A stretch of DNA of 64,000 bases from Euonymus europaeus. Lineage: Eukaryota > Streptophyta > Magnoliopsida > Celastrales > Celastraceae. The stretch lies in contig OY756957.1 of assembly GCA_963580455.1 (NCBI GenBank), positions 29,852,501 through 29,916,500 on the forward strand, in the 5' to 3' direction. This document shows, one piece after another, positions 52,534 to 64,000 of the stretch (the first letter of the stretch is position 1; every line of letters starts with the position of its first letter). The position numbers and the translations under genes were made by a program. The notes under the pieces are model-generated. The model saw only the letters and a program-made list of their open reading frames with translations. It had not been told where the DNA came from and did not search any database.

Positions 52534-55500
52534 ATGATGTCTTCTCGCAACCAGAAAAGACCTCCTCGAAGTCCTACTGTATGCCCCGATTTCTCTCTTT
52601 CTCTCTCTTAAATTCATGTTTGTTCATTCTAGGTTTTCACCCACGAGATAGAACTGAAAAGGAAGGGGAGGGATAAATAGATTGCCGGTTTTAAGGATTT
52701 AGGGCTCTGTTGCTAGGATTTTGAATGATTGAAATTTATAATTTTCTCTCATGTACTCAGCAGCCAAACAGAATATCGTTTGAATTTTGTTGATCTGTGA
52801 ATTTAGATTGTGCCTTCCGTCTATGTGTTGGGTTTAAATGGGATAGTGACAATACCTTTTGTTGTTGTATGAAGTTTCCATTTACTTATATGCTTGCTGA
52901 CTGTGCCTTCTGTATGGTTTTGTAGAAGAAGGAGGCTGCTGATGGAAATCCACCAGACAAGCGCAGGAGGTTAGGAGTAGGAAAAGTGGCAGAAGCAGGA
53001 ACCACGGGCTATACACGACAGCCGTTTGCTGCTGTTAACAACAGGCAAGATGTTCCAGCTGCAGCTGATGTCGGCAACAATGAAGATTCGGAGAGTGGCA
53101 ACATTGAATTTACAAAGTCAGAAGTGGAAGCACTATTGTCAGAAAAGCCCAAATCCAAGAAATTTGATCTTAAGGTTCCGTTGGTTTCATAAATGGAATT
53201 ACTTTTAGAATGAATCACATTTCTAGTATATCCTAATTTTATTTTCCACTCTCTTGGTTTGTTAGGCCAAATTAGAACAATTGACTGAACATAATAAGAG
53301 GCTCAGGCTGTGCATAAGATGGTTTCAACAAGTTGAGGAAGGTCATCTCCTTGAGGAGGGAAAGCTTCGAAATGTGCTGGAATCTTTGGAGAAAAACTCT
53401 GCAGATATGGGTAATTTTACTGCTGTTAGTTTATAATAACTGTTATTCACATTATAGTTGACGTATGTTAATATACACCATTCTTTGGTTGTGTTTGGTA
53501 AATAACAAGTTCACTTGCATTTGTCCGAGATTAATATGTTCCATTAGTAAATTATAGTTGATATAACTCAGCTTTGGTTTTCATTTTTCTTAAGTTTCTA
53601 TTTGTAATAATTGTACCACCCTTAATAGGGTACTCCATTTGATCAGATTTTGTAGTGTTACTTTATTCAAGCCTTTTCTCATTTTGTAAAATCTTGAGAA
53701 ACTGTATTATTTCATCAATGACTTAAATTGGTCCCAGCCATGGTGAATTGGTCAGGATGTGCTATTAGCATTAATGGATGGTTAAAAGCAGTATGATCTT
53801 TTGTTGCAAATATGAGTCTATGATACCAAAGAAAATGGTCACTCTAATGAAAGAAATGACTTTCAGGTGTCGTTTCTGATAAATTTTTCGCATTTTCGCA
53901 TTTTTATTTTCATATAGAGAAAAAAACGGTGTTTACCAATGCCGCTGTTGTGTCATGAGCTGCCTTATATGAACTTTATGAAAGAAATGGTTGTGTGATT
54001 TCAATCTGTTTGTATTTCTTTTAGAGATGGAGATGAAAAGCAAGGAGGAGAGACTCAATTCAACTATTTCAGAGTCAAATAAAGAAATTGCTTTATTACA
54101 GGAGAAACTTGCAAAGGAAGAATCTGAAAAGCTGGTAGGGAAGTTGTAAAGAGTGTTTTAAATAATGAATCACTGATGTTGCAATGTATTTTTCAAAACT
54201 TATTTTCTTTTAACTACGTTTTTGTCATTTTAATATAGGATGCAATTGATTTCTATAGAAGAGAAAATGAAGCTCGAGTTGTTGCAGAAAAGTTACAAGA
54301 ATCGCTCTCGAAAGAGCTTGAGAAAGCTAAGCAAGATATTTTAGATGCTAATCACAAGGTAAAGTTTAATTAGTAGTTTGAATTATATTATTTACTTATG
54401 AATGCAGTTATTATTTGTTACTTAGTGAGTAATTGCTGACATTTTAACCTGCACATTCGCTTTCTCTTCCCTCTCTTGAAGTTTGTTGGCTTCCACACTA
54501 CTTGAACTTACGGGCAGTCTTCCTGAAAATTTCTTCAAATTTGCAGGTTAAATCTCATAATGACATGTACAAAAGATTACAGGAGTACAACTCGAGTCTA
54601 CAGAAGTACAATAGCGAACTTCAAGATGAACTCAAAACAGCCCGCGAGTCACTAAAACGAGTAGGAAAGGAGAAATCGACTATAGTGGAGAATCTCAGTA
54701 CTTTAAGGGGACACTATAATTCATTGCAAGAACAGTTAAATTCATCACGGGTAGGACAATGATACTAATTCGCTTGGCCTTGGCTTTCTTTTTCTCCCAC
54801 ATATTTGTTAATTTGGCATATTTTTCTCTCTAAATGAATTAAATACGATTGTTGTGAATATGAGTGAAGGAATTATTGACTTATGTTTTGTTTATTGAAT
54901 CTTACGGCATTTGTTTTTGTTTTGCTATGAGAAAAGTCAAGTCAGTATCGATTTACCTAACTACTAAGTTACTATAGTTTTCTTTTCTTTTTTGTAAAGT
55001 ACTACGTTACTATATGCTGATGAAAGATTAAGAGTCAATAAGTTTCAAAACTCATGCCTAATTGATTCAAATATCTAAATAATTATTTATCACCATGCCA
55101 ACAACTAATGATGGAGTCTTCCGCATGATGATGTTCAGGCTTCACAAGATGCTGCTGTGAATCAGAAAGAATCATTAGCAAGTGAGGTTAGATGTCTTCG
55201 AGATGAGTTGAAACAAGTGCGAGATGATCGTGATCGCCAAGTAGCCCAAGTGCACATCTTAACTGCTGATATAATACAGTCTAAAGAAAAAACTGGGCAA
55301 TCTCTCTTGGAGTTGGATAACTTAATAACAAAATCAAAATACTTGGAGGTTTGTAGTTAAAACACTATATTTATGATTGCTATTGCATTGTTTCCGGACT
55401 TTATTTTCTGTGTGTGTTTCCTTTTTCGCAGGAGACATGTGCTTCTCAGAGCAAGCAGATTCATATATTAGAGCGTCAAGTTGCAGCAGCAAATGAGAAA

Positions 55501-58500
55501 TTAAAGGTAGTACTAAATGTGTCTATGCAAGACTTATTTATTTTTAAAATATTTTACCAGGAGTTTTTTTTATAAAAAGCCTTATCATGTTTTAAAATTC
55601 TGACCCTAGTCGCTTATATTACTTGTTATGCATGTTTTATATCTGAAATTAAGTTTTACAGTAACAGTTTTCTTCCAGATGGCAGATTTATCGTTTTCAG
55701 AAACAAGGACAGAATTTGACAAGCAGCAGAGGGTCATCCTTGAATTGCAAGACCGCCTTGCAGACAAGGAACATAAATTGCTTGAAGGAGAAAAACTGAG
55801 GAAAAAGTTACACAACACAATCTTGGTAATGCTTTTGACCACTCTTTTAACTTTACGCAATGCATCAACTATACTAGCTAATTTGTGTCTATCTGTGACA
55901 GGAACTCAAGGGAAATATCCGCGTGTTCTGTAGGGTACGACCTCTATTACCAGATGATTGTGCCATGACAGAAGCATCGGTCATTGCATATCCTTCCTCA
56001 GCAGAATCCCTTGACCGAGGCATTGATCTAATTCAAAGTGGTATGGTCACATGTCATTTAAGAAAAATTTTAATATCGAATCCATGCATTAAAAAGTTTC
56101 TCCATTTTTTTCTTTGTTGCTTATAGTTTTGTTATTTTTGTATTCTAAGTATCTTGTTAAAGTTAAATTCTAATCAAATGTTTGTAACATTGGTCAGGAC
56201 AAAAATATCCGTTCACATTTGATAAAGTGTTCAATCACGAGGCTTCTCAACAGGACGTCTTTGTTGAGATTTCTCAATTGGTACAAAGTGCTTTTGATGG
56301 TTACAAGGTGATTTTTGCTTTTCTGTTACCAATACAACTTAATTATAATTGGGTCAGAATATAGCTGAAAGCATGGTTGTTTGAAATGGAACACAAATTT
56401 CAACATAAGTTGAACTCAGTTTAAGGGTACATATTGTTTTCTCTGGATTTCATAAGAGTAAGTTTTTTTAATCGTCAACTCAACTGAATTCCAAGGTATA
56501 CACCAAGAAAATATGAGTGATTTTATTTGTAAAATGATAATTGTCTGTACATATATTAGAAGTCCAAACTATAAACCACTGTTGGATGACTTCTATCGAC
56601 AGGTTTGCATATTTGCATATGGGCAAACAGGCTCTGGAAAAACTTATACAATGATGGGTAGGCCAGAAGCCCCTGAGCAGAGAGGGTTGATCCCGCGGTC
56701 ATTAGAACAAATATTTCAAAGTAGTCAGTCTCTCAAAGCGCAGGGCTGGAAGTACAAAATGCAGGTAAACCTTCGAAAAATGAGTCTCTAGTTGATACAT
56801 TTAAAATTTATTTCTCAGTTGTTCCTGTAAAAATATTGTAGGCTTCGATGCTGGAAATTTATAATGAAACCATCCGTGATTTGTTGTCAATAAACCGATC
56901 AAGCAATCTCGATATCATACGTGCAGAGAACAGTGTTCCTGGGAAGCAATACACTATAAAACATGATGCAAATGGAAACACACACGTTAGTGACCTTACC
57001 ATCGTTGATGTTGGCAGTATTGGAGAGATTTCTTCTCTTTTGCAGCAGGCAGCACAAAGCAGGTAAAATTTTAAAATGCTTGTTAGGCTGTACAAGTTAT
57101 TGTCTTGTGTAACTTTATCTGATGGTTTGATATTTCAGGGAGAATCTTATGCCTTATGTATTACATTTTACAGTTCTTTTCATGGTTCAAATATGGGGCT
57201 CAAATTGAAGTTAGCAATTTATAGTCATCTGTATGTGAATTAGACACTAGAAAGTTGATGAAGAACTTGTGTTACTTGTACCATGGAAGTTTATCATAAA
57301 CAATAAAGCAGAGTGGAACTATTGCATCCTCGGTCTTTAAATAACCATGAGGACTCATTCCTGTTTGTAAATTTCATCGGTATTGTAGAACGCACATCAG
57401 AGTTGATAATTATACAATTCCATGTGCTTATTGTTATAAATGTTAAGTTAATAGGATGGGGATTTATCAGAAGTTATGTTTTCATTGTATTTTTCCAGGT
57501 CTGTAGGCAGGACACATATGAATGAGCAGTCCTCAAGAAGTCATTTTGTCTTCACATTACGTATATGTGGGGTGAATGAGGTATGTTTGCATGTTTATCT
57601 ACTTATTTGCTTGTAATTCTCTCTTCTTAAGGGCTTTACTTGTTTTTTTAGGGCACTGAACAACAAGTGCAGGGTGTTCTAAATCTTATTGATCTTGCTG
57701 GAAGTGAGAGACTCTCGAAGAGTGGATCAACTGGAGACCGATTGAAGGAGACTCAGGTTGCTTTCTTTGGAATCTCGGTTTTCCAGTGGATGTTTCTTTC
57801 ATATTTTCCAGTGAACTTCTTTATAAGATTGCTGACCTTTTATCCTTTCAAACAGGCGATAAACAAAAGTTTGTCTTCTTTGAGTGATGTCATATTTGCC
57901 TTGGCAAAAAAGGAAGACCATGTTCCTTTCAGAAATTCGAAGCTAACGTATCTTCTCCAGGTGAATTTCTCGGAATGTTCCGTGTCCTCTTTTTCCGAAC
58001 TGTTTTGAGTTTTGATCTGTACGGCTGGAAATAATGTGGAAAACACCACCTTCCCCAAATAAAACAAAGAAAATACAGGAAAAAGGTGGTTACAAAAAAT
58101 GTAGTTGGCTGAAATAAGTCTCCAATAAAAAGGGTAAGAACACTCGTGCACAAGACTCTCACAGTCGGCGAGGTTGGGGAGAAGCAAGATGTGCGTACAC
58201 AAATATGTTAGACTAAATTTAGATTTTTTTGTGCCTCATGCTATAGGTTGGCTGAATGGAATGGGAGCCATAATAATTTGGTTTTCTGTTTTGAACTTTG
58301 TTAATTAATTTCAACTTTGTATGCGTCTTGACTTCATAACAATTTGTTACAGCCTTGTCTTGGTGGGGATTCAAAAACTTTAATGTTTGTAAACCTTTCT
58401 CCCGATCCCTCTTCACTTGGCGAGTCACTCTGTTCCCTACGCTTTGCTGCTAGAGTCAATGCTTGTGAAATTGGGATTCCTCGACGCCAGATGATTTCCC

Positions 58501-58532
58501 GGCCTGCAGATTCACGCCTCAGTTATGGTTGA
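52534..58532 (+). CDS. ATK1: Kinesin-14, minus-end-directed, C-terminal motor (ATK1/ATK5-like)
   Basis: Seventeen exons join in phase and encode 802 residues: 52534-52578, 52926-53174, 53266-53410, 54025-54134, 54239-54358, 54547-54750, 55139-55348, 55432-55506, 55679-55825, 55902-56040, 56198-56307, 56603-56764, 56842-57062, 57499-57580, 57652-57756, 57856-57960 and 58353-58532. The basic N-terminus ([18 protein letters not shown]) should bind microtubules. Residues about 100-430 are a heptad-rich coiled-coil stalk. The neck/motor starts at 436 ([19 protein letters not shown]). The P-loop GQTGSGKT is at 525-532, switch I NEQSSRSH at 654-661, and switch II DLAGSE at 687-692. The C-terminus ends DSRLSYG, as in ATK1/ATK5. 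It organises spindle poles in mitosis and meiosis. No lesion was seen. Confidence 0.97.
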
Positions 58533-59678
58533 CCGTATTCGTTTTATTGTCTGTAGTCTAATCATGACACAGTAACTGTTATTCCCAGGTAGAGTCAGGG
58601 TGGAATGCCCTCTATTTGTGCCATAGTTTGTGGAGGTATATAACTGGACCTGATATATGTTCTCTGTATTATGGTGAAATTAGCATGTTTCTTGCTGCTT
58701 ATGACACAGCATTGACCAAGTATTGTTTTAGCGACATCCTTGAATGTTATATGAAAAATTCAATATTTTTGCAAACATTAGTGTATTTTATCACTCTGTT
58801 GTACTCTTATTGTACTGGAAATCTTGGCTGTTATGCTTCACTCTTAACGCCAGATACTCAATTTCAGAGTTTGGAATATTTCAAGTCTTCATAATAATTT
58901 ATGATGATGAGTACACCATGATTGGGATGCTGAGTCCTTAATTCTATATTTCTGAAGTTCTGTATGACATCGGCCATCTGTAAACTGGGATTATATAAAT
59001 GGTTTGTGCTTATCAGCTTTGTTTCAGTGCATTTGTACCCTAGCTTTATAAGCAAATGCCTCCAGTTCACATGACTAGTGTCTAGTACACCAAATCTCAC
59101 TTCAATTTTAAATAAGCCTGGATTGCTGTTAATCTATTCCCTTGAGGGTATATATGCCTTACTATATCTTGAAAACAGGATGTCCATTGCCAAGCTCTCT
59201 GTGACTTTTTCTGGAAAGTTTCGAACAAGGTAACAAATTTTATCCCATATCATATTCTAAGGATGGGATTCTTGCAATGATTTTATCGTGAAATCCTCCT
59301 TACTTTAAATCACAACTCTTCATGTGATGATTGCTAAATACACCATGCTCTTTAAGGCACACATCAATGGTGGTGGTGATTTGAATTAAGTACCCATTAT
59401 ATGCAATTCCAATTGCAGTCCTCCCTATATTCCTACAAGATCAGTCTCCAATTACCAATGAGACCATCATTGCTCACAAGAAGAATATAGTGGGCCATGG
59501 GCCCTCATTACTCACTAAATGGGTTAATGTGGATAAGGAGAACATTTCTTTCCAAAGAGGGTTAGGTCAGCCATTCATATATTGCTTGTACGTAGTCTTC
59601 TATTTAGAATTTAACATCCAATATACCAAAACTCTGGTCTAGGTGCCAAAACTTCTCTACAGAAGAAGACGACGAGCC
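58533..59678. other. Intergenic spacer between kinesin and CXXS1 genes
   Basis: Kinesin 3' flank and CXXS1 promoter. No other feature was recognised. Confidence 0.4.
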
Positions 59679-61506
59679 ATGGGAAGCCAAGAGCAGAAAA
59701 ACAAGTCCTCTAGAGTTGTGAAGGTGGATTCTGTGGAGTCTTGGGACTTCTATGTTAACCAAGCTAAGAATCAAGGCTTGCCTGTAAGCTTCTCCTCTCT
59801 CTAATCCATGTCTTCGCAGTTAAATTTTCAGTTTAAAGACACCATCTTTCCCTTTCGCCCATTTTTCTATTTCACCGAAAGGCGAATATGATTTTGAATT
59901 AACGACTTAAGAGTTGAAAATTCATCAAGCTGTATTTCCCCTGGTCCTGATGGTTAACACGATATCCATCTCGAGAATATTTGTATAAGTAGGTTATTGT
60001 ATTAGGCGTCAATCGGACATTGGGTTTTAGTTTACTTGATTTGAAACTGATTTGGTTTCTTTTGAAGGAATTACCTTGAACCTATATTTGGTATATAGCT
60101 GCAAGTAACACAAGTCTCTTGTCGATAAATATGAAAGTAGCGCTTTTGGAGTGTTTCTAAAGTAGCCCAGTCTAAAACCAGGTTTTGGGTGTTTTTAAAG
60201 TAGCCCAAAACCAGTGTTCCTAAACCCTAAACAAGACTTCCCGTCATTTTCAGTCACTTAAAAAACCCTCATTTCCAAGCATTTTCAGTCTCCCAAGAGC
60301 AAAGTCAAAGAGTGGAAAAGAGTTGCCATTAAGTTTTCTGTTTCATGTGAAAATTTGTGATTTTGTTGTTCTTTGGTGGGCACATTGTAGATTGTTGTCC
60401 ACTTTTCGGCGTCATGGTGTATGCCATCAGTGGCCATGAATCTGTGTTTCGAAGAAATGGCCTCCGAGTTCCCAGATGCTCAGTTTCTCACGGTTGATGT
60501 TGATGATGCGAAGGTAATTTAGCTGTGCTTAGAAGTAATAATCTGAGAATTGGATTTATTTTGTGTGTTAGCAGTGGTCTAGTATCCCTCATATGTATTT
60601 TTTTCTCCTCAAGATATGTTTGTACAATTCAAAGTAGCAGATTTTTCTAATTATAGATTGGTGTAGTGGTGGTATGTAGAAGCTTCTTTATATAGATAAA
60701 GGTTTCCACTGCTTACCTAATTTATTCTGCGTATTATTTTATGAGATTGCATCATAGGAACTTTTTTTCATCCTTCCCCAAGAATGTTGTTGGATATATT
60801 GCTGACTACAGAAAGAGTATCAGTCCTTAGCATACAGGGGTACTCAGTTCCCGATTATGATACTTTTAGCGTTTCATTGGCAAACATGATAAAAATTTAT
60901 CCGTGTTATGTAGATCTTATTGCTGCATGCCCTGCTACTAAGCTTATGATATAAGACTGGGGGCATGTGTACCGCAGTTTATTTCGGTTCTTCTCTTTCA
61001 AAATTAATTCATGCAACTAAAATCTTTTGTACGATTATACTTTTTCAGTACCCATGCATTATTACCAGGATTTTAGTGATCCTGTGTGTTTTAGCTAAAT
61101 GAACGAAAGCATTGTGATAAGATCATAGTTTTAGTTCACTTCATTGAGGATCATATGAGCAACTTGCATTCTTAACATGCTCACAGATGGCTCTATGCCT
61201 TCGTGATTTGCTAATTTAATTTAGAACCATTAGTTCAGTGTTGTTATTGTCAGATGATAAAGAGAGGACATGCAAATTGACATTTTGAACTTTTCTTTCA
61301 CAGAGTTTGATATTTATTTTGTCACAGTGATTTAACTAGCTTGATTTAACCAGGAGGTAGCATCTAAAATGGAGGTGAAGGCCATGCCTACGTTTGTGCT
61401 TATGAAGGATGATTCTCAAGTTGACAAGATTGTGGGTGCCAATCCAGAAGAGACGAGGAAGAGGATTGAAAGTCTTGTCCAGCCCACTCGTGTATATGTG
61501 GCATAG
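59679..61506 (+). CDS. CXXS1: Monocysteinic thioredoxin h-type protein, CXXS1-like
   Basis: Three short exons (59679-59783, 60391-60513, 61354-61506) join in phase 0 and encode 126 residues, so the gene is easily missed by open-frame searches. The fold is thioredoxin: VVHFSASWCMPS at the active site, then FLTVDVDDAK, then the cis-Pro loop MPTFVLMKD. The active site is Cys45-Met-Pro-Ser48: the resolving Cys of the usual WCGPC is Ser. CXXS proteins therefore cannot do the normal dithiol exchange and are known for disulfide isomerase or (de)glutathionylation-like activity. The N-terminus MGSQEQ has a Gly2 that could be myristoylated, but this is weak. It has no transit peptide, so it is probably cytosolic. 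Confidence 0.92.
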
Positions 61507-62488
61507 CAAGCAAGGAAGCCTGGGACCCTGTTGGCTCTAAAAAAATATGCCAATTTGAACTGAGGTGGTACAGATGTGGACTTGGTTACTGTGGCTTGTA
61601 ACTGTGTGATTTGACTCCCAAATAACGTAAATAATCACTTTACCTTTGTGTTTAGTGTACATGCACTACAGCCATGTTCAGCAAATTTTATCTGAAATTG
61701 TTGATATCTGCTATCTATCTTTGGATTTAAGGTTTAGGATTTTAACCTTCGTAGCTGCAACAGATGTGGTCGAGTTTGCGGAGCCCATCAGGTTGGCTGG
61801 CCCATGAAAATGGATATTATTGTTACGTCATGGGCCTTAATTTTCTCAAGAAAAATCTGGTTTAACATTTTAGCCCATACCGGTATAGACCGGGTGCCTG
61901 GACCGTAGTGTGTCCACCTCCTCTCCTCTCCTCTCCTCACTCACCTTCCCTCCCATATTAGCATATTTTATCCCTACAAGCATGGTCATTTGTTGTAGGT
62001 TTGCTCCATTTGAGATAACCTTGCAAAGTTGAATCTTATTTTTTTCGCAGTCGAAATCAAATCTGGTCAAAGTATTCTAGTTTCCTGCCTTTCCTTGCAA
62101 AATGAGCTAAGATTTTTTTTGTAATTATTTTGATGGTGATGCAGCAAAAAGAATGATTATTATCAGTTGACATTTGCTTCTGTATACACAGTAGATGTTG
62201 CTGTTTGACTTGATTCAATGATAATCTCAATCTAATCTTGTTTTTGTGCATCCAATCACACTTTAGGTATACATTAGAGCAACTTGTTTTAGTTGATTTC
62301 AGTACCTTCCATCATTAGTCTGAATGATTAGTTGACTTTTTGAAGGAATAAAAAACTTCAACCATGATATGTTTTGGTGAAATTTGATTGTGATCCCACT
62401 TTTATTTACTAAAAGCAAAACCACATTCATGATCTCTCTCTCCCCACTTCACCATTCATCGATCTCCACCTCCATAGATTCTCTAGAA
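61507..62488. other. Intergenic spacer
   Basis: 3' flank of the CXXS1 gene and promoter of the DUF26 gene, with a CTCCT repeat near 61918-61938. Nothing else was recognised. Confidence 0.4.
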
Positions 62489-63328
62489 ATGGAACTATTA
62501 CTGATAAGGTTCATCATGTTGGCAATTCCAATGTTGTTGTGTACTACTACTAGTGTTTCGCTTGCAGACTCTAATGTGTTATCTGGATCAGAATGTTCAG
62601 AGGCTGATAATGCTACAACCCAGAATTCATTCCAAACCAATCTCAACAATCTTCTGAATTCACTGACTGCAAGTGTCTCTCTTCATCGTGGTTTTTATAA
62701 AACCACAGCAGGGAAAGACTCAGACAAGATAAATGGCTTAGTGCAATGTAGAGGTGATGTTTCCGCAGCAGATTGCGCGAACTGCACTAAAGAATCTACA
62801 AAATTTGCTCTGCAAGCCTGTCCGCGAAGCAAAAAGGTTAAGATTTGGTTCACATGGTGCTTCCTACGCTATTCGGACGAAAACTTTTTTGGTATCTGGG
62901 ATCAATCATCCGTGGCCTTGACTAATGATACAAATTTGGAAGACCCATCTGTGGTATCACAAGGACTCAGTTTTATGAGTGGACTTGCATCCGCTGCACC
63001 AAAACGGCCTCTGATGTTCGAGACAGCAGTGTTGGAAGGTGGACAAAGTGGGAAGAGGTATGGCATGGGTCAGTGCATAAGGGATATCAGTAGGTCTGAC
63101 TGTAGCAGCTGCTTGGATGCACAGTTACAGACTTTCAGAACCACCATTGGGAATAAAAGAAGTTGGGAGATTTATGGATCAAGTTGTAGCATGTGGTATC
63201 ATGATTTCAAGTTCTATTTCAACGTTTCGACTACTGCAAATGATGGTGATAGAAGTCTCTCATTACATGGAATGAAAATTGGATTAATGGCTATTGCAGA
63301 ACTAGTGCTTCTTTGGTGGCTCCTCTAG
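62489..63328 (+). CDS. DUF26 cysteine-rich repeat secretory protein, probable membrane-anchored
   Basis: One exon encodes 279 residues from the ATG at 62489, chosen because it begins a clear signal peptide (ELLLIRFIMLAIPMLLC); an in-frame ATG at 62429 would add 20 residues. Two DUF26 (Gnk2) domains each show the C-x8-C-x2-C motif: residues 87-99 (CRGDVSAADCANC) and 196-208 (CIRDISRSDCSSC). The last 18 residues are hydrophobic (GLMAIAELVLLWWLL) with no cytoplasmic tail, suggesting GPI anchoring or C-terminal insertion. This resembles cysteine-rich repeat secretory proteins or plasmodesmata-located proteins rather than a CRK, as no kinase follows on this strand. The ectodomain may bind carbohydrate. 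No lesion was found. Confidence 0.9.
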   Translation: MELLLIRFIMLAIPMLLCTTTSVSLADSNVLSGSECSEADNATTQNSFQTNLNNLLNSLTASVSLHRGFYKTTAGKDSDKINGLVQCRGDVSAADCANCTKESTKFALQACPRSKKVKIWFTWCFLRYSDENFFGIWDQSSVALTNDTNLEDPSVVSQGLSFMSGLASAAPKRPLMFETAVLEGGQSGKRYGMGQCIRDISRSDCSSCLDAQLQTFRTTIGNKRSWEIYGSSCSMWYHDFKFYFNVSTTANDGDRSLSLHGMKIGLMAIAELVLLWWLL

Positions 63329-63562
63329 CAAAGATGGATGCTAGTCTGTTATCCTTTTTTGCCTTTCATCGTTTGATTTAATGAAGTTTTTCACAATTTG
63401 TTGAAGAGAACATAATCAGAATGTTGTTAAATCATATAGGGCTATTAGTTTCATGCATTATTGCCTTCAATCCATGACTTCCATGACTCTAAAAATTCAT
63501 ATTAGATAGTACTTTATCATAAGAACCTTAAGCCAGAGTGACCATGGAAAGACGTGACTTAC
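63329..63562. other. Short spacer
   Basis: 3' flank of the DUF26 gene. Nothing else was seen. Confidence 0.4.
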
Positions 63563-63760
63563 ATGCTAGGAAGCACAGACGTTGTGAATTCTCAAAATGG
63601 TAAAATCCTCTGTTCTTTTGACCATTGATGATTTCTAACATCAGAATTCCAAAGCTGTAAACTCCACCTAGTCCAATTTTTCTTCATAGAAGTTATCTGT
63701 TGCGGCTCTAATGTAGTCAAAGGCGTATACAAGGATTCCACAGTTCCGATTTCATCACAA
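63563..63760 (-). pseudogene. CRK-type receptor kinase relic with internal deletion
   Basis: After an AG acceptor the - strand reads CDEIGTVESLY, then (one-base shift) FDYIRAATDNFYEEKL, the segment that opens the kinase region of DUF26 receptor kinases. The next bases, again shifted, read GVYSFGILMLEIINGQKNRG from kinase subdomain IX, ending at a GT donor at 63562. Everything between the Gly-rich loop and the activation segment is missing, including the Lys, HRD and DFG motifs. It is therefore a dead, internally deleted kinase fragment lying tail-to-tail with the DUF26 gene. Confidence 0.85.
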
Positions 63761-64000
63761 CTGTAAGGAGAATGACAAATTTGTGGAGATTGTTTAGGAA
63801 AATTAGGAGTCTTAACAATTAGTTTTGGTCAATTTTTTGATCAAACTGTTTAGTTGGTTTTTTTATTAGTATGTGAGTTTTTCGATAGAAAATATTTATT
63901 AATTTTTTTTTTTAAAAAAAGATCAAATGGTTTAGTTTTGATTAATTTCAGTTTTGTCAAAAAAAAATTTGAAAACCCCTAGGAAATGAAAAACAACTGA
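63761..64000. other. AT-rich end of window
   Basis: Poly-T and poly-A tracts. No gene was recognised. Confidence 0.4.

Overview
The window is nuclear DNA of a flowering plant. Genes have many short exons with GT..AG introns, intergenic DNA is AT-rich, and the families present (S-locus lectin kinases, U-box/ARM, BTB/NPH3, DUF26, DUF538, DUF1218, terpene synthases, anthocyanidin reductase) are plant families. The anthocyanidin reductase and the alpha-farnesene-synthase-like gene most resemble, from memory, rosid and particularly Rosaceae proteins, so a woody or herbaceous rosid is the best guess. All exon coordinates below were read by hand from splice sites and reading-frame phase.

Layout. 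1-12.9 kb: a tandem cluster of G-type lectin S-receptor-like kinases on the + strand. It holds the 3' end of one gene, a complete B120-like gene, a complete SD1-8/ARK3-like gene, and a broken lectin-domain pseudogene. 14-20 kb: an intronless PUB8-like U-box/ARM E3 ligase gene and a four-exon FQR1-like quinone reductase gene. 20-33 kb: transposon debris (a MITE-like element, a LINE RNase H relic, a Helitron end with a decayed RPA-like gene, a 1-kb inverted-repeat insertion) surrounding a bHLH112-like gene on the - strand. 33-36 kb: an At5g39570-like tyrosine-rich protein gene and a DUF538 gene. 36-45 kb, - strand: a TPS-g terpene synthase remnant, a DYT1-like bHLH gene with an apparent frameshift, a BTB/NPH3 gene, and a six-exon conserved plant gene without known function. 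45.8-50 kb, - strand: an alpha-farnesene-synthase-like gene carrying one in-frame stop, and an anthocyanidin reductase gene. 50.7-63.3 kb, + strand: a DUF1218 membrane protein gene, a 17-exon minus-end kinesin-14 gene (ATK1-like), a monocysteinic CXXS1 thioredoxin gene, and a DUF26 secreted or GPI-anchored protein gene. A truncated DUF26-kinase (CRK) relic follows on the - strand.

The gene content matches two related Arabidopsis blocks as I remember them (not checked): At4g21270-At4g21390 (ATK1, DUF1218, DYT1, bHLH103, PUB8, ARK3, B120) and At1g61600-At1g61720 (S-lectin kinases, bHLH112, DUF538, TPS14, BAN). The window therefore looks like a merged, ancestral-order version of a paleo-duplicated segment. 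No new biological system is evident. The most checkable observations are the nonsense codon in the farnesene-synthase-like gene, the DYT1-like frameshift, and the several gene and transposon relics.
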